From contig DOAQ01000027.1 in assembly GCA_003506435.1 (NCBI GenBank), forward strand, positions 1 through 64,000: a stretch of DNA of 64,000 nucleotides, written 5' to 3'. A program made the translations under genes and the position numbers. A model generated the notes under the pieces. That model worked only from the letters and a program-made list of their open reading frames with translations. It was not told where the DNA came from and did no database searches. This DNA is from Prolixibacteraceae bacterium. GTDB lineage: Bacteria; Bacteroidota; Bacteroidia; Bacteroidales; Prolixibacteraceae. Below are positions 1-9,194 of the stretch, piece after piece. The number at the start of each line of letters is the position of its first letter. Within the stretch, counting starts at the first letter, position 1.

Positions 1-28
1 CCCCGGTTCTTTGTTGAGCCGGGGTCTT
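1..28 (-). terminator. Hairpin at the window edge, likely terminator of the 48-665 gene
   Basis: A six-base GC stem (CCCCGG with CCGGGG, loop of about 12 bases) lies 20 bases beyond the stop of the minus-strand gene. Any U-tract would fall outside the window, so the call rests on the stem and its position only. Confidence 0.45.
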
Positions 29-47
29 ATTGTTTGTACGCCAAATT

Positions 48-665
48 CTAAAACCGGAAAAATTTCTTCTGTAACTCTTCCATTTCCAACCTGTGTTGTT
101 CCAATAATTTTTGATGTTTTTTCCAGATAGAATCGTTCTGGAACAGGAGTTTTGGTTCAGAGAAAAAATGCATCATCGACGAATCGTTTAATTGCCACTG
201 AAAATCAGGGAACAGACTGTCTTTCCGAAATTGAAATGTACGTGTTGAATCGCCAAAAAATCGGATAATTGAATCATTCCGGTACGAATACATGTTTTGA
301 TCAAGCGAATCGGGAAACATTTCCGGAAACCACTTGAAAAAGTTATCAATTTCTCCGTTATTAAAATGGAATCCACGAAAAGGATCGTTCATGAAAGCAG
401 AATCGTTATCAAAAAAGCTCCCTTTCCAGTTAAAAAAATCCGAAAAGTCAATATCGCCCGGAAAACTGCTTATTGTACTGTCGCTTGACCACGAATAGAT
501 ATAGGTTGAATCAAAGCTGGTCATGTTTCCGTTCTCGTCAAATTCTTTATTGACGGTCACTTTTTCCTGCGGTGAATTCGATTTTTTCTGATCTTCTTCT
601 GATTGAGAATACGCGATGTTGCTAACCAACAGGCTTACAAACATCAAAAATATAAACCGTTTCAT
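48..665 (-). CDS. Secreted protein of unknown function
   Basis: I do not recognise this family. The start at 665 is preferred over the longer frame (704) because it puts a clean Sec signal peptide first: a basic start (MKR), a hydrophobic stretch and a cleavage-like AYSQ near residue 20. The mature part is rich in Asp, Ser and Phe with many short aromatic patches (FRGFHF, FFKWFPEMF) and ends in a charged helix with a Lys/Phe-rich tail. It is likely periplasmic or surface exposed. It stands alone: the next gene upstream on the same strand is more than 200 bases away behind hairpins. Confidence 0.6.
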   Translation of the reverse strand: MKRFIFLMFVSLLVSNIAYSQSEEDQKKSNSPQEKVTVNKEFDENGNMTSFDSTYIYSWSSDSTISSFPGDIDFSDFFNWKGSFFDNDSAFMNDPFRGFHFNNGEIDNFFKWFPEMFPDSLDQNMYSYRNDSIIRFFGDSTRTFQFRKDSLFPDFQWQLNDSSMMHFFSEPKLLFQNDSIWKKHQKLLEQHRLEMEELQKKFFRF

Positions 666-797
666 TTTCTGAGGCTTAAATATTTTGTCAATTAGTTTGC
701 TCAAAGTTAATTGCGAACTAAATTAAAAAGATTTAAAAAGAATTAAAAGGTTATAAAAGAAGGTTAATTCTAATTTAACAGATTCTCCGTAGGGAAA

Positions 798-891
798 GAT
801 TTTTCAGCTTTTTACCCCGTCCCTGAAGGGTGAAAGCTGAAAAATCAACCTTTCCCTTCAGGGATTCAGGGTAAAAAAAGGTTGATTTTTC
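798..891 (-). terminator. Two overlapping hairpins between two minus-strand genes
   Basis: Hairpin A pairs 798-811 with 833-847 and hairpin B pairs 841-852 with 880-891 (12 bp, perfect). They share 841-847, so only one can form at a time. Hairpin B read on the minus strand lies just downstream of the 910-2118 stop and is A/T-flanked, so it probably ends that transcript. Both loops contain a CCCTGAAGGG-like palindrome, which suggests one repeated unit that duplicated in inverted orientation. Confidence 0.5.
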
Positions 892-909
892 TAATGTGTT
901 AAAGTAGAA

Positions 910-2118
910 TTAAATGAGTAAAATATATGCTCCGAATTTTGCTTTTTCGGCGGGATCGCTCAGAGTGGTAAAGCCGGAATAAAACTGTTTATTTCTCAGT
1001 ACGATAGGATACTTCGTTTTCATTTCCTCCGAAAATGCGGCAAATTCCCCTGTTTCTCCGGAAAAAATTTCAAACCTGCCTTTGGCTTCGGGATGGATCA
1101 GTTTTTGAATCTTCAGAGCGATCATTCCCATCGTCAGGCGGCAATTGATCTCCAGGCACGGGTGAATTTTTAGTTGATTTTCTTCTTCAATAATCATTCC
1201 GTCGATGCCCAGAAAACCTTCGTAAAAAGCCGGATATGCCGATTTTTCGAGGATTGTTTTCAGCTTGTCGCCGGTTTTATCCGGCAAACCGGTAAAATCT
1301 GTACCAACGAGTTCCGATATATTCCGGTTCAAATAATGGCCTTGATACATCCCGTTGTTGTTGGTATAAAAAAACACATGCCCGCGATAAATTATTTTTC
1401 CTGAAGAATCGATTTCAAACTGAAACGACAAATCGAGTTTTTTGTGGTGCAACGGTTCGGCCATCAGGTAGCCGGATTGCTTCAAAACAGCTTTCGCCCA
1501 TTGACTATTAGAGCGGCTCAACTTTCCGTTTCGGATCATTTGAACGCCCCGCCCTGATGAACTTACAGGCGATTTCAGAACGGCATTCGGACAATTTTTA
1601 AGATAATGTTGAATTTCATCTTCCGATTGTACTACCGAAGGAATTGCTTCCGGTGAGCAATATTCATCAGTTCCGTATTCATTAATAAACTGGTTGAGAA
1701 TTTGTGCTGCTGTTTTTCGCTCGAAAAGTGTTCGATGTTCGGGTACCCAGTTGAAAATCCGGGACAACTGGAATTCCGGGATCGTGTGATTTTTCAATTC
1801 TTTTAACTGAAAGTGGGCAGCGGGACTCCATCCCCACGGGACAATCCGGTTTATTTTTAGGTTTTTTGCTTTTAGTAATTCATCTTTTGACGCGCTGTCG
1901 GAAAGCGGAAAGTTAATTTGTTTCAATCCACCAATAAATTCTTTCGAAGGTTTTTCGGAACTAAGGACAATATCGCCGGGCGATGTAAAAATCATTGGCA
2001 AAAACGACAGGTTGTCCTCAAATTTCCGCAGTATTTGTGCAGCCATATACGTTTCCGAGCCATTGGCAATGGCTGTTTCACAGGTAGGGTTGAAAAAATA
2101 CAGGTCGCGGATGACCAT
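910..2118 (-). CDS. ATP-grasp-like protein of unknown function
   Basis: A 402-residue cytosolic protein without signal peptide. The segment VLKSPVSSSGRGVQ (about residues 180-195) resembles the ATP-binding loop of ATP-grasp enzymes, and LEINCRLTMGM near residue 330 resembles the ExNxR metal-binding motif of that superfamily, preceded by a GIDGMII strand. No substrate can be read from the sequence. The gene follows the DUF4293 gene on the same strand with a gap of 42 bases, so the two are probably co-transcribed. The ATP-grasp assignment is inference from motifs; the exact family name is not known to me. Confidence 0.6.
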   Translation of the reverse strand: MVIRDLYFFNPTCETAIANGSETYMAAQILRKFEDNLSFLPMIFTSPGDIVLSSEKPSKEFIGGLKQINFPLSDSASKDELLKAKNLKINRIVPWGWSPAAHFQLKELKNHTIPEFQLSRIFNWVPEHRTLFERKTAAQILNQFINEYGTDEYCSPEAIPSVVQSEDEIQHYLKNCPNAVLKSPVSSSGRGVQMIRNGKLSRSNSQWAKAVLKQSGYLMAEPLHHKKLDLSFQFEIDSSGKIIYRGHVFFYTNNNGMYQGHYLNRNISELVGTDFTGLPDKTGDKLKTILEKSAYPAFYEGFLGIDGMIIEEENQLKIHPCLEINCRLTMGMIALKIQKLIHPEAKGRFEIFSGETGEFAAFSEEMKTKYPIVLRNKQFYSGFTTLSDPAEKAKFGAYILLI

Positions 2119-2160
2119 GTTTTTTTTGTATTTGGTTTGCAGAAGAAACCGTTTTTGCGT

Positions 2161-2604
2161 TTAACGAATCCGGTCGATGGAACGGATCAGCGCTTCGTCT
2201 TTTCCGATGGCGCGAATGGCCAGATAGTCGAGAATGATGGCAACCAGCGGGAATGCAACTACTATTTTAAAACTGATTTGCGCATTGTCGAACGAAAAAT
2301 AACTGAAGAAATAGAACATTCCGAACAGCCCAATCATCAGCAGGATTGAGAATACCAACAGGCGCATCTGGCGGATTCTCTTTTTATAGCTGTTAATAAC
2401 GACAAGGTGGAGCAAAACAATAATTGAAATTAATGCCCCGATCGACCAGCCGTTTTGTATTTGCCCGGCCCCGCCGCTGATTCCCAGTTTATCGAACTGA
2501 TAGATATTTCCGTTGTCAACGATTTCGGCAAATGGTAAAACCAGCAGAAGTACCATTAAAACGAGAGAAATAAACACATATAAGGTTTGAATACGTTGTA
2601 TCAT
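2161..2604 (-). CDS. DUF4293 family membrane protein
   Basis: The protein starts MIQRIQTLYVF, the usual opening of DUF4293, a Bacteroidetes-specific membrane family of unknown role. Four hydrophobic segments can be seen at roughly residues 8-28, 50-70, 80-100 and 108-128, separated by short basic loops, with a charged C-terminus. The start at 2604 is chosen because the extra 18 residues of the longer frame (MPPCIF...) are not hydrophobic and do not match the family. It lies upstream of the ATP-grasp-like gene and is probably in the same operon. Confidence 0.75.
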   Translation of the reverse strand: MIQRIQTLYVFISLVLMVLLLVLPFAEIVDNGNIYQFDKLGISGGAGQIQNGWSIGALISIIVLLHLVVINSYKKRIRQMRLLVFSILLMIGLFGMFYFFSYFSFDNAQISFKIVVAFPLVAIILDYLAIRAIGKDEALIRSIDRIR

Positions 2605-2691
2605 GTCTGTAATTTTGTTGCAAAAATAGGGTTTTGGGGCGAAGATGCAAGGGGGCAACAGTAAATGGCAAATAACAAATTATTAAAATCC

Positions 2692-2838
2692 AAATTCCAA
2701 AGAAAACAGCCGGTAGCCGGGTTCACGCAAAGGCGCGAAGGGAAAAATCAAAAAAAAAACAGTTCTTCAAGACCGTCATTCCGGTTCCGTCCTTTTGAAC
2801 TGTCATTCCGGCGCAGGCCGGAATCTCGTCGCGTACCA
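2692..2838. repeat. Left arm of a ~148-bp inverted repeat flanking the OLD gene
   Basis: This stretch is the approximate reverse complement of 5058-5206, with only scattered mismatches and small gaps over its whole length. It contains the palindrome ATTCCGGCGCAGGCCGGAAT, a type of sequence dispersed in many bacterial genomes, plus a less common tail reading through a run of A residues. It begins just upstream of the DUF4293 start and ends 45 bases before the OLD gene stop. Confidence 0.8.
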
Positions 2839-2882
2839 CCAAACCCTGCTTTGAAATATGCACTTTGTTATGCTATCGTGTT

Positions 2883-4799
2883 TTATTCATTAAGAAAAGT
2901 TGAAATCCTTTCTGTTAAATCAATCAATAATTTAGATTTGATTCCACTTTCCCAAGCTAACTCCAAAGTCTTGGCAATTGCCAGAGGATTCTTTTTAAGA
3001 TTTCCTGCGTTGCCATAAAAAGCTGCTGCTTTGTCTTCATATTGTTTCAATTCAGCACCAAGTTCATTTGTTATTTCATTCGTTAAATTTGTTTGCCAAG
3101 CAGTCAAATCTTTCTTAATAATATGGTCGGCTAACCACTCATTTTCCTCGGAATACCCTGATATTGTTAATAAAGCTTTGTTTTCCTTTTTATGCTGATT
3201 AACCTCATTTGCATTTTCTTTATTCGTGTCACTATCATAGATTACCATTGTCGGTATGCCTAGCATTTTTGCCATAGCTAAAGGTTTTATTAACTTACTT
3301 TTACCTTCAACTGGAACTATGTGACAACCGTTTCTTCTAAAATCCAAAATTCGATTTGTCAAAATCAAGTAGGAATTAATATGAGCAATATCTTCATGTC
3401 CTTCAACAAGTATTAATTTTTTACAAAAAAACATCTCGTTGACAACGGGATTTAGTGAAGGATATAATTTTGCTACCATTCCGCTTTCACTCACTAATTT
3501 TTCTCCAACTTCATTAAGTTTCTTAGCTAATTCATCATATGCAAGTTGATTTATCTTAGTTTCACTTGGATTACCAACCTCTCTAACAAGTCTTATTTTA
3601 TTGAAATTGTCACCAGGAATAAAAAGAGGATTATGAGTACATATTATTATTTGAGAATTTGATTGTGCCAAGTCCAAAAGTGTTTCCGCTAAATATCTTG
3701 CTTGTGGCGGATGTTGAAATAATTCAGGTTCTTCAATTCCCATTATTAAAGTCGGAATATTTTCTGATTCAAATGTTGATAATTCTTGAAGTAGGGCAAG
3801 CATGTATGACCTTTGTAAACCATGTCCAAATCTTGATAACTCTCCCTCGAATCCTCTTTCTCCAACTTTTAACCCCGCCAGAGGTTCTTCAATCTTTATA
3901 GATTTATCAGGGTCTTGTTTCCATTGTACAGATGCTGTTATGTTTGGATGTGCCCAGTTAGAAAGCCTTTTTTGTAATGCTGTTGAAATATCATCTAATG
4001 TTTTTTGTTCAGCATCTAATAGTTTTTGATACTCTGCTCTGGCATTGATTCTTAATTCTCTAATCTTGTCATCAAATGAAACTTTTGACCTTACAGTCCG
4101 AGCTAGAAGCTGACCCAATGCAGACCTATTAGACTCTTCACTTTCTTCTGTTGCATCTTTTATTGCTGGTACAAAAATCCATTGGATATGTTGTTCTAAC
4201 TTATTTACTCCCCTTGAAACACCATAAAATTGGTCTTCACTTGGTATCAAAACACACATTTCTGGATTTTTTGCTTCAAATTCATGCATTGAAGCTATCA
4301 TGTCAGCTTTTGAATTTGCAGGATTTAGAGCTTCATATTTGTCTTTAAATGATTTGAAAATTTCTTTAAGCTCGGGAGCTTTAGCTCCATTTTTATCTGC
4401 CTCAAAGAATTTTCTAAATTCTTCCATTCCAATTCTATTTCCGAACTGTCTAACCTCCGCTTTTTCAGTAACCGGGTCATATTTTGCTATTGCAGTTACT
4501 ATTAATTTATTTTGACGGACATAATCTGATAAATCCTCTTTTGCCTTGTCAGATAATTCATGAAAAGTAACTGTGACTTTAATATCGTCTTTTGTATTAA
4601 AATGGTGAAAGTCACTTGCTGACAATTTTATTAAATCAGTCTGACTATCCTTGCTTTGACGGAAAAAAAGATTTAAGGCATGAAATACAGTCGATTTTCC
4701 AACTCCATTGGGACCAACAAAAGTTGTATAATTATCTATCTGGATGGTTTCATCCTTAAATGCCCTAAAATTTTCAATTCTTATAGTTTCTATTTTCAT
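2883..4799 (-). CDS. OLD-family ATP-dependent endonuclease (AAA ATPase plus TOPRIM)
   Basis: The 638-residue protein has an SMC/RecF-like ATPase: MKIETIRIENFRAFK, Walker A GPNGVGKST at residues 29-37, a signature-like FGHGLQRS near residue 325, and Walker B IMGIEEPE near residue 352. A C-terminal TOPRIM domain follows (LILVEGHEDI, then VIYDSD with the two metal-binding Asp). This is the layout of class 1 OLD nucleases, several of which act in phage defence. The gene looks more AT-rich than its neighbours, stands alone between inverted repeats, and has GCATAAC/GTTATGC motifs at both ends. An accessory, probably defensive, gene is inferred; a DNA target is not known. Confidence 0.85.
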   Translation of the reverse strand: MKIETIRIENFRAFKDETIQIDNYTTFVGPNGVGKSTVFHALNLFFRQSKDSQTDLIKLSASDFHHFNTKDDIKVTVTFHELSDKAKEDLSDYVRQNKLIVTAIAKYDPVTEKAEVRQFGNRIGMEEFRKFFEADKNGAKAPELKEIFKSFKDKYEALNPANSKADMIASMHEFEAKNPEMCVLIPSEDQFYGVSRGVNKLEQHIQWIFVPAIKDATEESEESNRSALGQLLARTVRSKVSFDDKIRELRINARAEYQKLLDAEQKTLDDISTALQKRLSNWAHPNITASVQWKQDPDKSIKIEEPLAGLKVGERGFEGELSRFGHGLQRSYMLALLQELSTFESENIPTLIMGIEEPELFQHPPQARYLAETLLDLAQSNSQIIICTHNPLFIPGDNFNKIRLVREVGNPSETKINQLAYDELAKKLNEVGEKLVSESGMVAKLYPSLNPVVNEMFFCKKLILVEGHEDIAHINSYLILTNRILDFRRNGCHIVPVEGKSKLIKPLAMAKMLGIPTMVIYDSDTNKENANEVNQHKKENKALLTISGYSEENEWLADHIIKKDLTAWQTNLTNEITNELGAELKQYEDKAAAFYGNAGNLKKNPLAIAKTLELAWESGIKSKLLIDLTERISTFLNE

Positions 4800-5006
4800 A
4801 GATAGTCTGGTTTTTTAACATGCTGCATAACGTCGCGTTATATATTCATTATTCTTATTCCTCTTTTATCTCTCCCAAAACTGTTTTTATCCCTCCATTT
4901 CAGTACAATAAAAACAACTCCCCAAAAGCACAGACTAATTTACGAAAAGCAACTGAACAAAAGTGAAGTTTTAAAAGCATACCGAGAAAATTAATTCAGC
5001 GAGAGA

Positions 5007-5037
5007 GTGAGGGTTTCACTCCGAGTGAAGCCCTCAC
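5007..5037 (-). terminator. Hairpin terminator downstream of the helicase-nuclease gene
   Basis: Perfect 14-bp stem apart from one G-T pair: GTGAGGGTTTCACT at 5007-5020 and AGTGAAGCCCTCAC at 5024-5037, with a three-base loop. The same stem sequence recurs at 13331-13359. There is no long T-run on either side, so it may be a dispersed hairpin that also ends transcription of the 5252-8545 gene. Confidence 0.5.
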
Positions 5038-5057
5038 TAGTTGCTTGTCCTTATGGG

Positions 5058-5206
5058 TCGTATGCGGAGAGGTTCCGGCCTGCGCCGGAATGACAGTTCA
5101 AAAGGACGGAACCGGAATGACAGGACTGAAGAACTGTTTTTCTTTTTTGATTTTCCCCTTTGCGTTTTTGCGTGAGATCGGCTGTTGGCTGTTTTCTTTG
5201 GAATTT
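5058..5206. repeat. Right arm of the ~148-bp inverted repeat flanking the OLD gene
   Basis: Mirror of 2692-2838. The outer ends match best (a CTGTTTTCTTTGGAATTT block at 5189-5206 faces its complement at 2692-2709), as does the central block around GACAGTTCAAAAGGACGG. The arm lies between the OLD gene start region and the 3' end of the helicase gene, so the two arms enclose a 2.2-kb unit that holds only the OLD gene. Confidence 0.8.
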
Positions 5207-5251
5207 TCCCTGAAGCTTCGGGGTTGGAATTTTTCCTGTCTTTCAGGAATA

Positions 5252-8200
5252 TTACACTTCCACCCGTTTGTTAAACTTCGTGTACCACAAATAACCCTTT
5301 ACATCCGGGTAGCCGCATTGTTTCAGCAAGGCCATGTACGAGCGGACCTGTGTTTTGTATTTGTCCGGTTCGTGTTCGCCCGATTTGTAGTCGACCACGA
5401 TCAACTGGTTGCCTTTTATCATCATCCGGTCGGGGCGTTTCATTCCCTGCGGGCCGTTGTTCATGATGTTGCGTTCGTTAATCACCCGGCACGAACCGTC
5501 GAACCATTCAGCTACATCGGGATCATTCAGCATTTCGCTGATTTCGCTGATATACATTCCAGCCTGTGATTCCGAAATTTTCCCGGCAAACACAGCTTTT
5601 CGAACCGAACTTTCCAGCTCATCGCGGTGCCGGATTCCCGATAAAATCTCGTGAATGATTTTTCCTTTGTTGACCGCCCCTGTCCATTTTTCTTCCGGAT
5701 TGAAAAAGTCCTGCGTATTTTTCCGTATTGACAGGTGTTTACGAAAATCGGCAAAGCCAAACCGGTCGAGCAGAATATTCTGAACTTTGCTCTCCGTTTT
5801 TATTTCATTCTTGTAAAAACGGCCAAATTCAACCAGTGACTGCTGCTCGTTGAATAGCTCGTTCAGTTTTAAAAGATCGGCAGAAACATCGGGCGTTCGC
5901 TCCACTGTTTTTTTCAGCAGATCGCCCACCGTATTCATTTTGCCCGTTGTTTGCGACCACACGTACAAACCCGATTTGGCGCGGGTGAAAGCCACGTAAA
6001 GCAGGTTCAGGTTGTCGATGTAGGTGTTGAATTTCTCGGTAAAAAATTCTTTACTGAAAATGGATTTTGCCAACTGTTTCCCGTATTTCACCGGAACCAG
6101 TTTCAGCGCATTGAAAGGTGGCCGGTCGGGGGCGCACCAAAGCAAAGGTGCATGGTTGGTTTTGGGCAGGATTGACCAGTCGCAGAAAGGAATAAAAACA
6201 TGGTCGAATTCGAGCCCTTTCGATTTGTGAATGGTTAGAATGCTGATGGCATCAATTGAGTCGGCAACCGGGATGGTGATTTTATCGGCATTATCGTCCC
6301 ACCAGTTCAGGAACGACGTGACTTCCGACGCATTTCCGCGCTCGAATACCGCTAACTGATCAATGAAGGCCTGCAAATAAGCCAGCTCATTTTTTATACT
6401 GAACAGGCTGAATTTTTCGCTGATGCTGTACACCATTTCCTGCAACGACTTTGCGCTCACCAGTTGATGAAATGTTTCGCTTCTCAGGAAACGGACAAAG
6501 CCATTCTCGGCATTCTCCAAATCTTCAAATTGTTCGGTAATGTCTGGTTGGTAAGACTGCGTGAAATCGAGCGTTGCCTGTGTTTTTGTGCCTTCGGAAA
6601 AATCGGGCAAGGCGTCGGCATGTTTTAAAACCGGGTACAGATAAGAATAATAGTAAAAGTTGAGTGTTGCCAGGATAATCGGGTCTTCGGGATTCAGGAA
6701 ATAGCGCATCATGGAGACCACGAAACCCACCAGGCGCGAATTGTTCAGGTACAACGATTCGTTCGAGAGAATATCGAAGTTGAAAGCGCTGTTTTCGGGC
6801 TTGTTTTTCTCGGTAAGGAACAGTTCGGCAATTGCACGGGCTTCCTTTTTTTCGCGTACCAGCACCGCAATCTGACGCGCCGGAACTCCTTTGTTTTGGA
6901 GATTTTTTATCTGTTCAAGCAATTCGCTTTTTACCAGTTCTTCGTTCTCTTCCTGTTTGTCGCGTGCGGCTTCCAAAAATTTCATCCTGAAAAAGCCTTC
7001 ATCGGCAAGTTCCGTTTTTGCAATCTCCTGAAGCCGGTCGGAGTATATTTCAGCAATCGGCATCAATCCGGCGCCGTCGGGCAGGTCAATTTCTTCCAGT
7101 TCGTTTTCAAAATTTTGCTGAAGGATGGCCGGGGCAAGCGTGAAGATGGTATTGTTCAGCCGGATAATATTTCCGCAACTGCGCCAGTTTTTATTGAGTA
7201 CCTCGTGTTCGGTGCCAAAAAAACCGAGCGACTCGTTCAGCTTGCCGGCCAGCAGGTTCCAGTCGCCCTTTCGCCAGCGGTAAATGGCCTGCTTTACATC
7301 GCCCACCACCAGGTTGTAATGGTCTTCGGCCAGCGAATTCAGCACCAGCGGCCGGAAATTCTCCCACTGCAAAGCAGAAGTATCCTGAAACTCGTCGATC
7401 ATAAAGTGGTTGTACACCACCCCGGTTTTTTCGTACACAAAAGGCGTGTCGGAACCATCGATAATTTCCTTGATAAAATGGCCGGAATCGGAGATCAGCA
7501 CAATGCCTTTCTCCTGGCAAATTTCGCGGACCATCCTGCGCAGATCGACCAGAATACCAAGCACATACAATTGGCTGGTGATCAAACATGCGGTATTGTA
7601 ATCCCGAATATTCTTTTCGCAAAAATCAACTGCATTGCGCAATACTGCCATCAACTTTTCGCTGGCCGATTTTACCCGTTCTTCGGCGTTTTTCACGTAC
7701 CATTCTTCCACGTCGGCTGTGGCTTTTAGCGCGGTTGCGGTAAACGAATAGTCGCTATCGGTCAGTTTGTTGAAACTATTGGCAGGACCGCTTTTTTTGC
7801 GTTTAAAATCATCCACCGTCAGGCCATTTTCAGTAATGATGCTGTTTCCGCCGTTGCCAAAACTCAGCATGGTTTTTTCAAACGAATGAATGATCTTGTT
7901 CAGTTCGCTGCGGTAGCCGGAAATAAAAGTTTTATCGTTGAGTTTTTCGTACAGTTCTTCATTCAGGCTACGGAACGAATCATTGTAAATTTCTTTCCCC
8001 AGATCGAGAATATCCGCTTTCAGGTTCCAACCGCGGCCCTCGGTAATTTTATTTTCGGCAAATTCTTTCAGCCAGGCACGCAGGCGCAGGTCTTCCTCCA
8101 CCGAAAGAACCAACCGGTCGACGGCTTCATCCAAAATCATATTTTCATCTAACTCGACGCTGTATGCCGAATTGATGCCCAGTTCGCGGTTAAATGCTTT

Positions 8201-8545
8201 GATCACCCGCTGGAAAAAACTGTCGATAGTGGTGATCGAAAAACGGGAATAATCGTGCAGGATGTGGTTCAGCGATTTTTTTGCACGTTCGGCAATCTCC
8301 CATTCAGGCATTGCCAGTTCATCTTTCAGCGTTAGCAGTGTGGCCGTGTTTTTACCCAGCGAAAGTTCATACAATTCGTTAAGTACGCGCGATTTCATTT
8401 CCGCAGTGGCCTTGTTGGTAAATGTTACCGCCAAAATGTGCCGGTACGACCATTCGTTTTTCAGGATCAGTTTCAGATAATCAACTGCCAGCCGGAATGT
8501 TTTTCCCGAGCCTGCCGATGCTTTGTATATTTTTAACTGGGTCAT
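5252..8545 (-). CDS. UvrD/RecB-type helicase-nuclease (AddA-like)
   Basis: A 1097-residue superfamily 1 helicase. Motif I is KASAGSGKT at residues 8-16, followed by VTFTNKATAEM (Ia), HFMIDEFQDTSALQW (II), GDVKQAIYRWR (III), LTIHKSKGLEFDHVF (V) and LLYVAFTRAK (VI). The C-terminus carries a RecB-family nuclease motif, VVDYKSG...YKTQVRSY. This matches the large AddA-like subunit of the double-strand-break exonuclease used in Bacteroidetes for recombinational repair. The partner PD-(D/E)XK (AddB-like) gene, which often lies next to it, is not in the window. It is probably a housekeeping gene. Confidence 0.9.
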   Translation of the reverse strand: MTQLKIYKASAGSGKTFRLAVDYLKLILKNEWSYRHILAVTFTNKATAEMKSRVLNELYELSLGKNTATLLTLKDELAMPEWEIAERAKKSLNHILHDYSRFSITTIDSFFQRVIKAFNRELGINSAYSVELDENMILDEAVDRLVLSVEEDLRLRAWLKEFAENKITEGRGWNLKADILDLGKEIYNDSFRSLNEELYEKLNDKTFISGYRSELNKIIHSFEKTMLSFGNGGNSIITENGLTVDDFKRKKSGPANSFNKLTDSDYSFTATALKATADVEEWYVKNAEERVKSASEKLMAVLRNAVDFCEKNIRDYNTACLITSQLYVLGILVDLRRMVREICQEKGIVLISDSGHFIKEIIDGSDTPFVYEKTGVVYNHFMIDEFQDTSALQWENFRPLVLNSLAEDHYNLVVGDVKQAIYRWRKGDWNLLAGKLNESLGFFGTEHEVLNKNWRSCGNIIRLNNTIFTLAPAILQQNFENELEEIDLPDGAGLMPIAEIYSDRLQEIAKTELADEGFFRMKFLEAARDKQEENEELVKSELLEQIKNLQNKGVPARQIAVLVREKKEARAIAELFLTEKNKPENSAFNFDILSNESLYLNNSRLVGFVVSMMRYFLNPEDPIILATLNFYYYSYLYPVLKHADALPDFSEGTKTQATLDFTQSYQPDITEQFEDLENAENGFVRFLRSETFHQLVSAKSLQEMVYSISEKFSLFSIKNELAYLQAFIDQLAVFERGNASEVTSFLNWWDDNADKITIPVADSIDAISILTIHKSKGLEFDHVFIPFCDWSILPKTNHAPLLWCAPDRPPFNALKLVPVKYGKQLAKSIFSKEFFTEKFNTYIDNLNLLYVAFTRAKSGLYVWSQTTGKMNTVGDLLKKTVERTPDVSADLLKLNELFNEQQSLVEFGRFYKNEIKTESKVQNILLDRFGFADFRKHLSIRKNTQDFFNPEEKWTGAVNKGKIIHEILSGIRHRDELESSVRKAVFAGKISESQAGMYISEISEMLNDPDVAEWFDGSCRVINERNIMNNGPQGMKRPDRMMIKGNQLIVVDYKSGEHEPDKYKTQVRSYMALLKQCGYPDVKGYLWYTKFNKRVEV

Positions 8546-8700
8546 TGCTTTCTTTTGAACAGTTAAAGATAAAGTTCTTTCAGAAAGAAAGGAATGGTGG
8601 TTGAATAAAAAGCCTGCTGTGCTTCAATCATTGTGGCACAAACGGGGAACTGCCTTGTGTTTTAGCAAAAATGGAATAAAAGGGAAAGTGAGTTAAATTT

Positions 8701-9066
8701 TTACTGATTGAGATATTGGCGCACCTTGGCAAGCAGCGTTTCCATATCAACGGGTTTTACAAGATAATCATCGGCTCCAACCGAAAGGCAATTTAACCTG
8801 TCTTTCTCTATGTCGCTGGTTGTGACGAAAATAATTGGTATGCGGCTATTGCCGTCTTTCTCCATGATCCGGATTTCTTCGGTAGCCTGAACGCCGTTCA
8901 TTACCGGCATAGCCAGATCCATCAGGATCAAATCAATAGGTTTCGATTTGACCAATGACAGAACTTCCGCTCCGTTATTTGCCGTCTCAATCTCGTAAAA
9001 TCGTTTTAATGTATAATAAACGAGTTTTTGATTGACCGGATTATCATCTGCTACCAGTATCCTCAT
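8701..9066 (-). CDS. Single-domain response regulator (CheY-like)
   Basis: A 121-residue receiver with all key residues: acidic pair D7/D8, phospho-acceptor D50 in LILMDLAMP, the switch Thr near residue 82 (IIFVTTSD), and K104 followed by Pro in YLVKPVD. There is no output domain, so it probably works in a phosphorelay or by protein contact. No histidine kinase gene is adjacent; it sits alone between the helicase gene and the divergent ettA. Confidence 0.9.
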   Translation of the reverse strand: MRILVADDNPVNQKLVYYTLKRFYEIETANNGAEVLSLVKSKPIDLILMDLAMPVMNGVQATEEIRIMEKDGNSRIPIIFVTTSDIEKDRLNCLSVGADDYLVKPVDMETLLAKVRQYLNQ

Positions 9067-9194
9067 ATAATTATAATATCTGGTTTCAAAATTACGGAAT
9101 AGGATTGGTAAAAAGCATTAAATTTGCTCACCGGAAAGCCGGGTTTGCTGGTTGAACCAATGAATTTGATATGAGTAATAATAAATAGGGAATT

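Noticed and set aside
5045..5569. A 174-residue plus-strand frame with GMT-type repeats
   Set aside because: Its first part is a translation of dispersed palindromes and the rest is antisense to the helicase gene.
2883..8545. A Gabija-like defence pair (OLD nuclease plus UvrD helicase)
   Set aside because: The helicase is a 1097-residue AddA/RecB-type enzyme with a C-terminal nuclease, much longer than GajB, separated by a hairpin and repeat arm of about 450 bases. It looks like a housekeeping gene.
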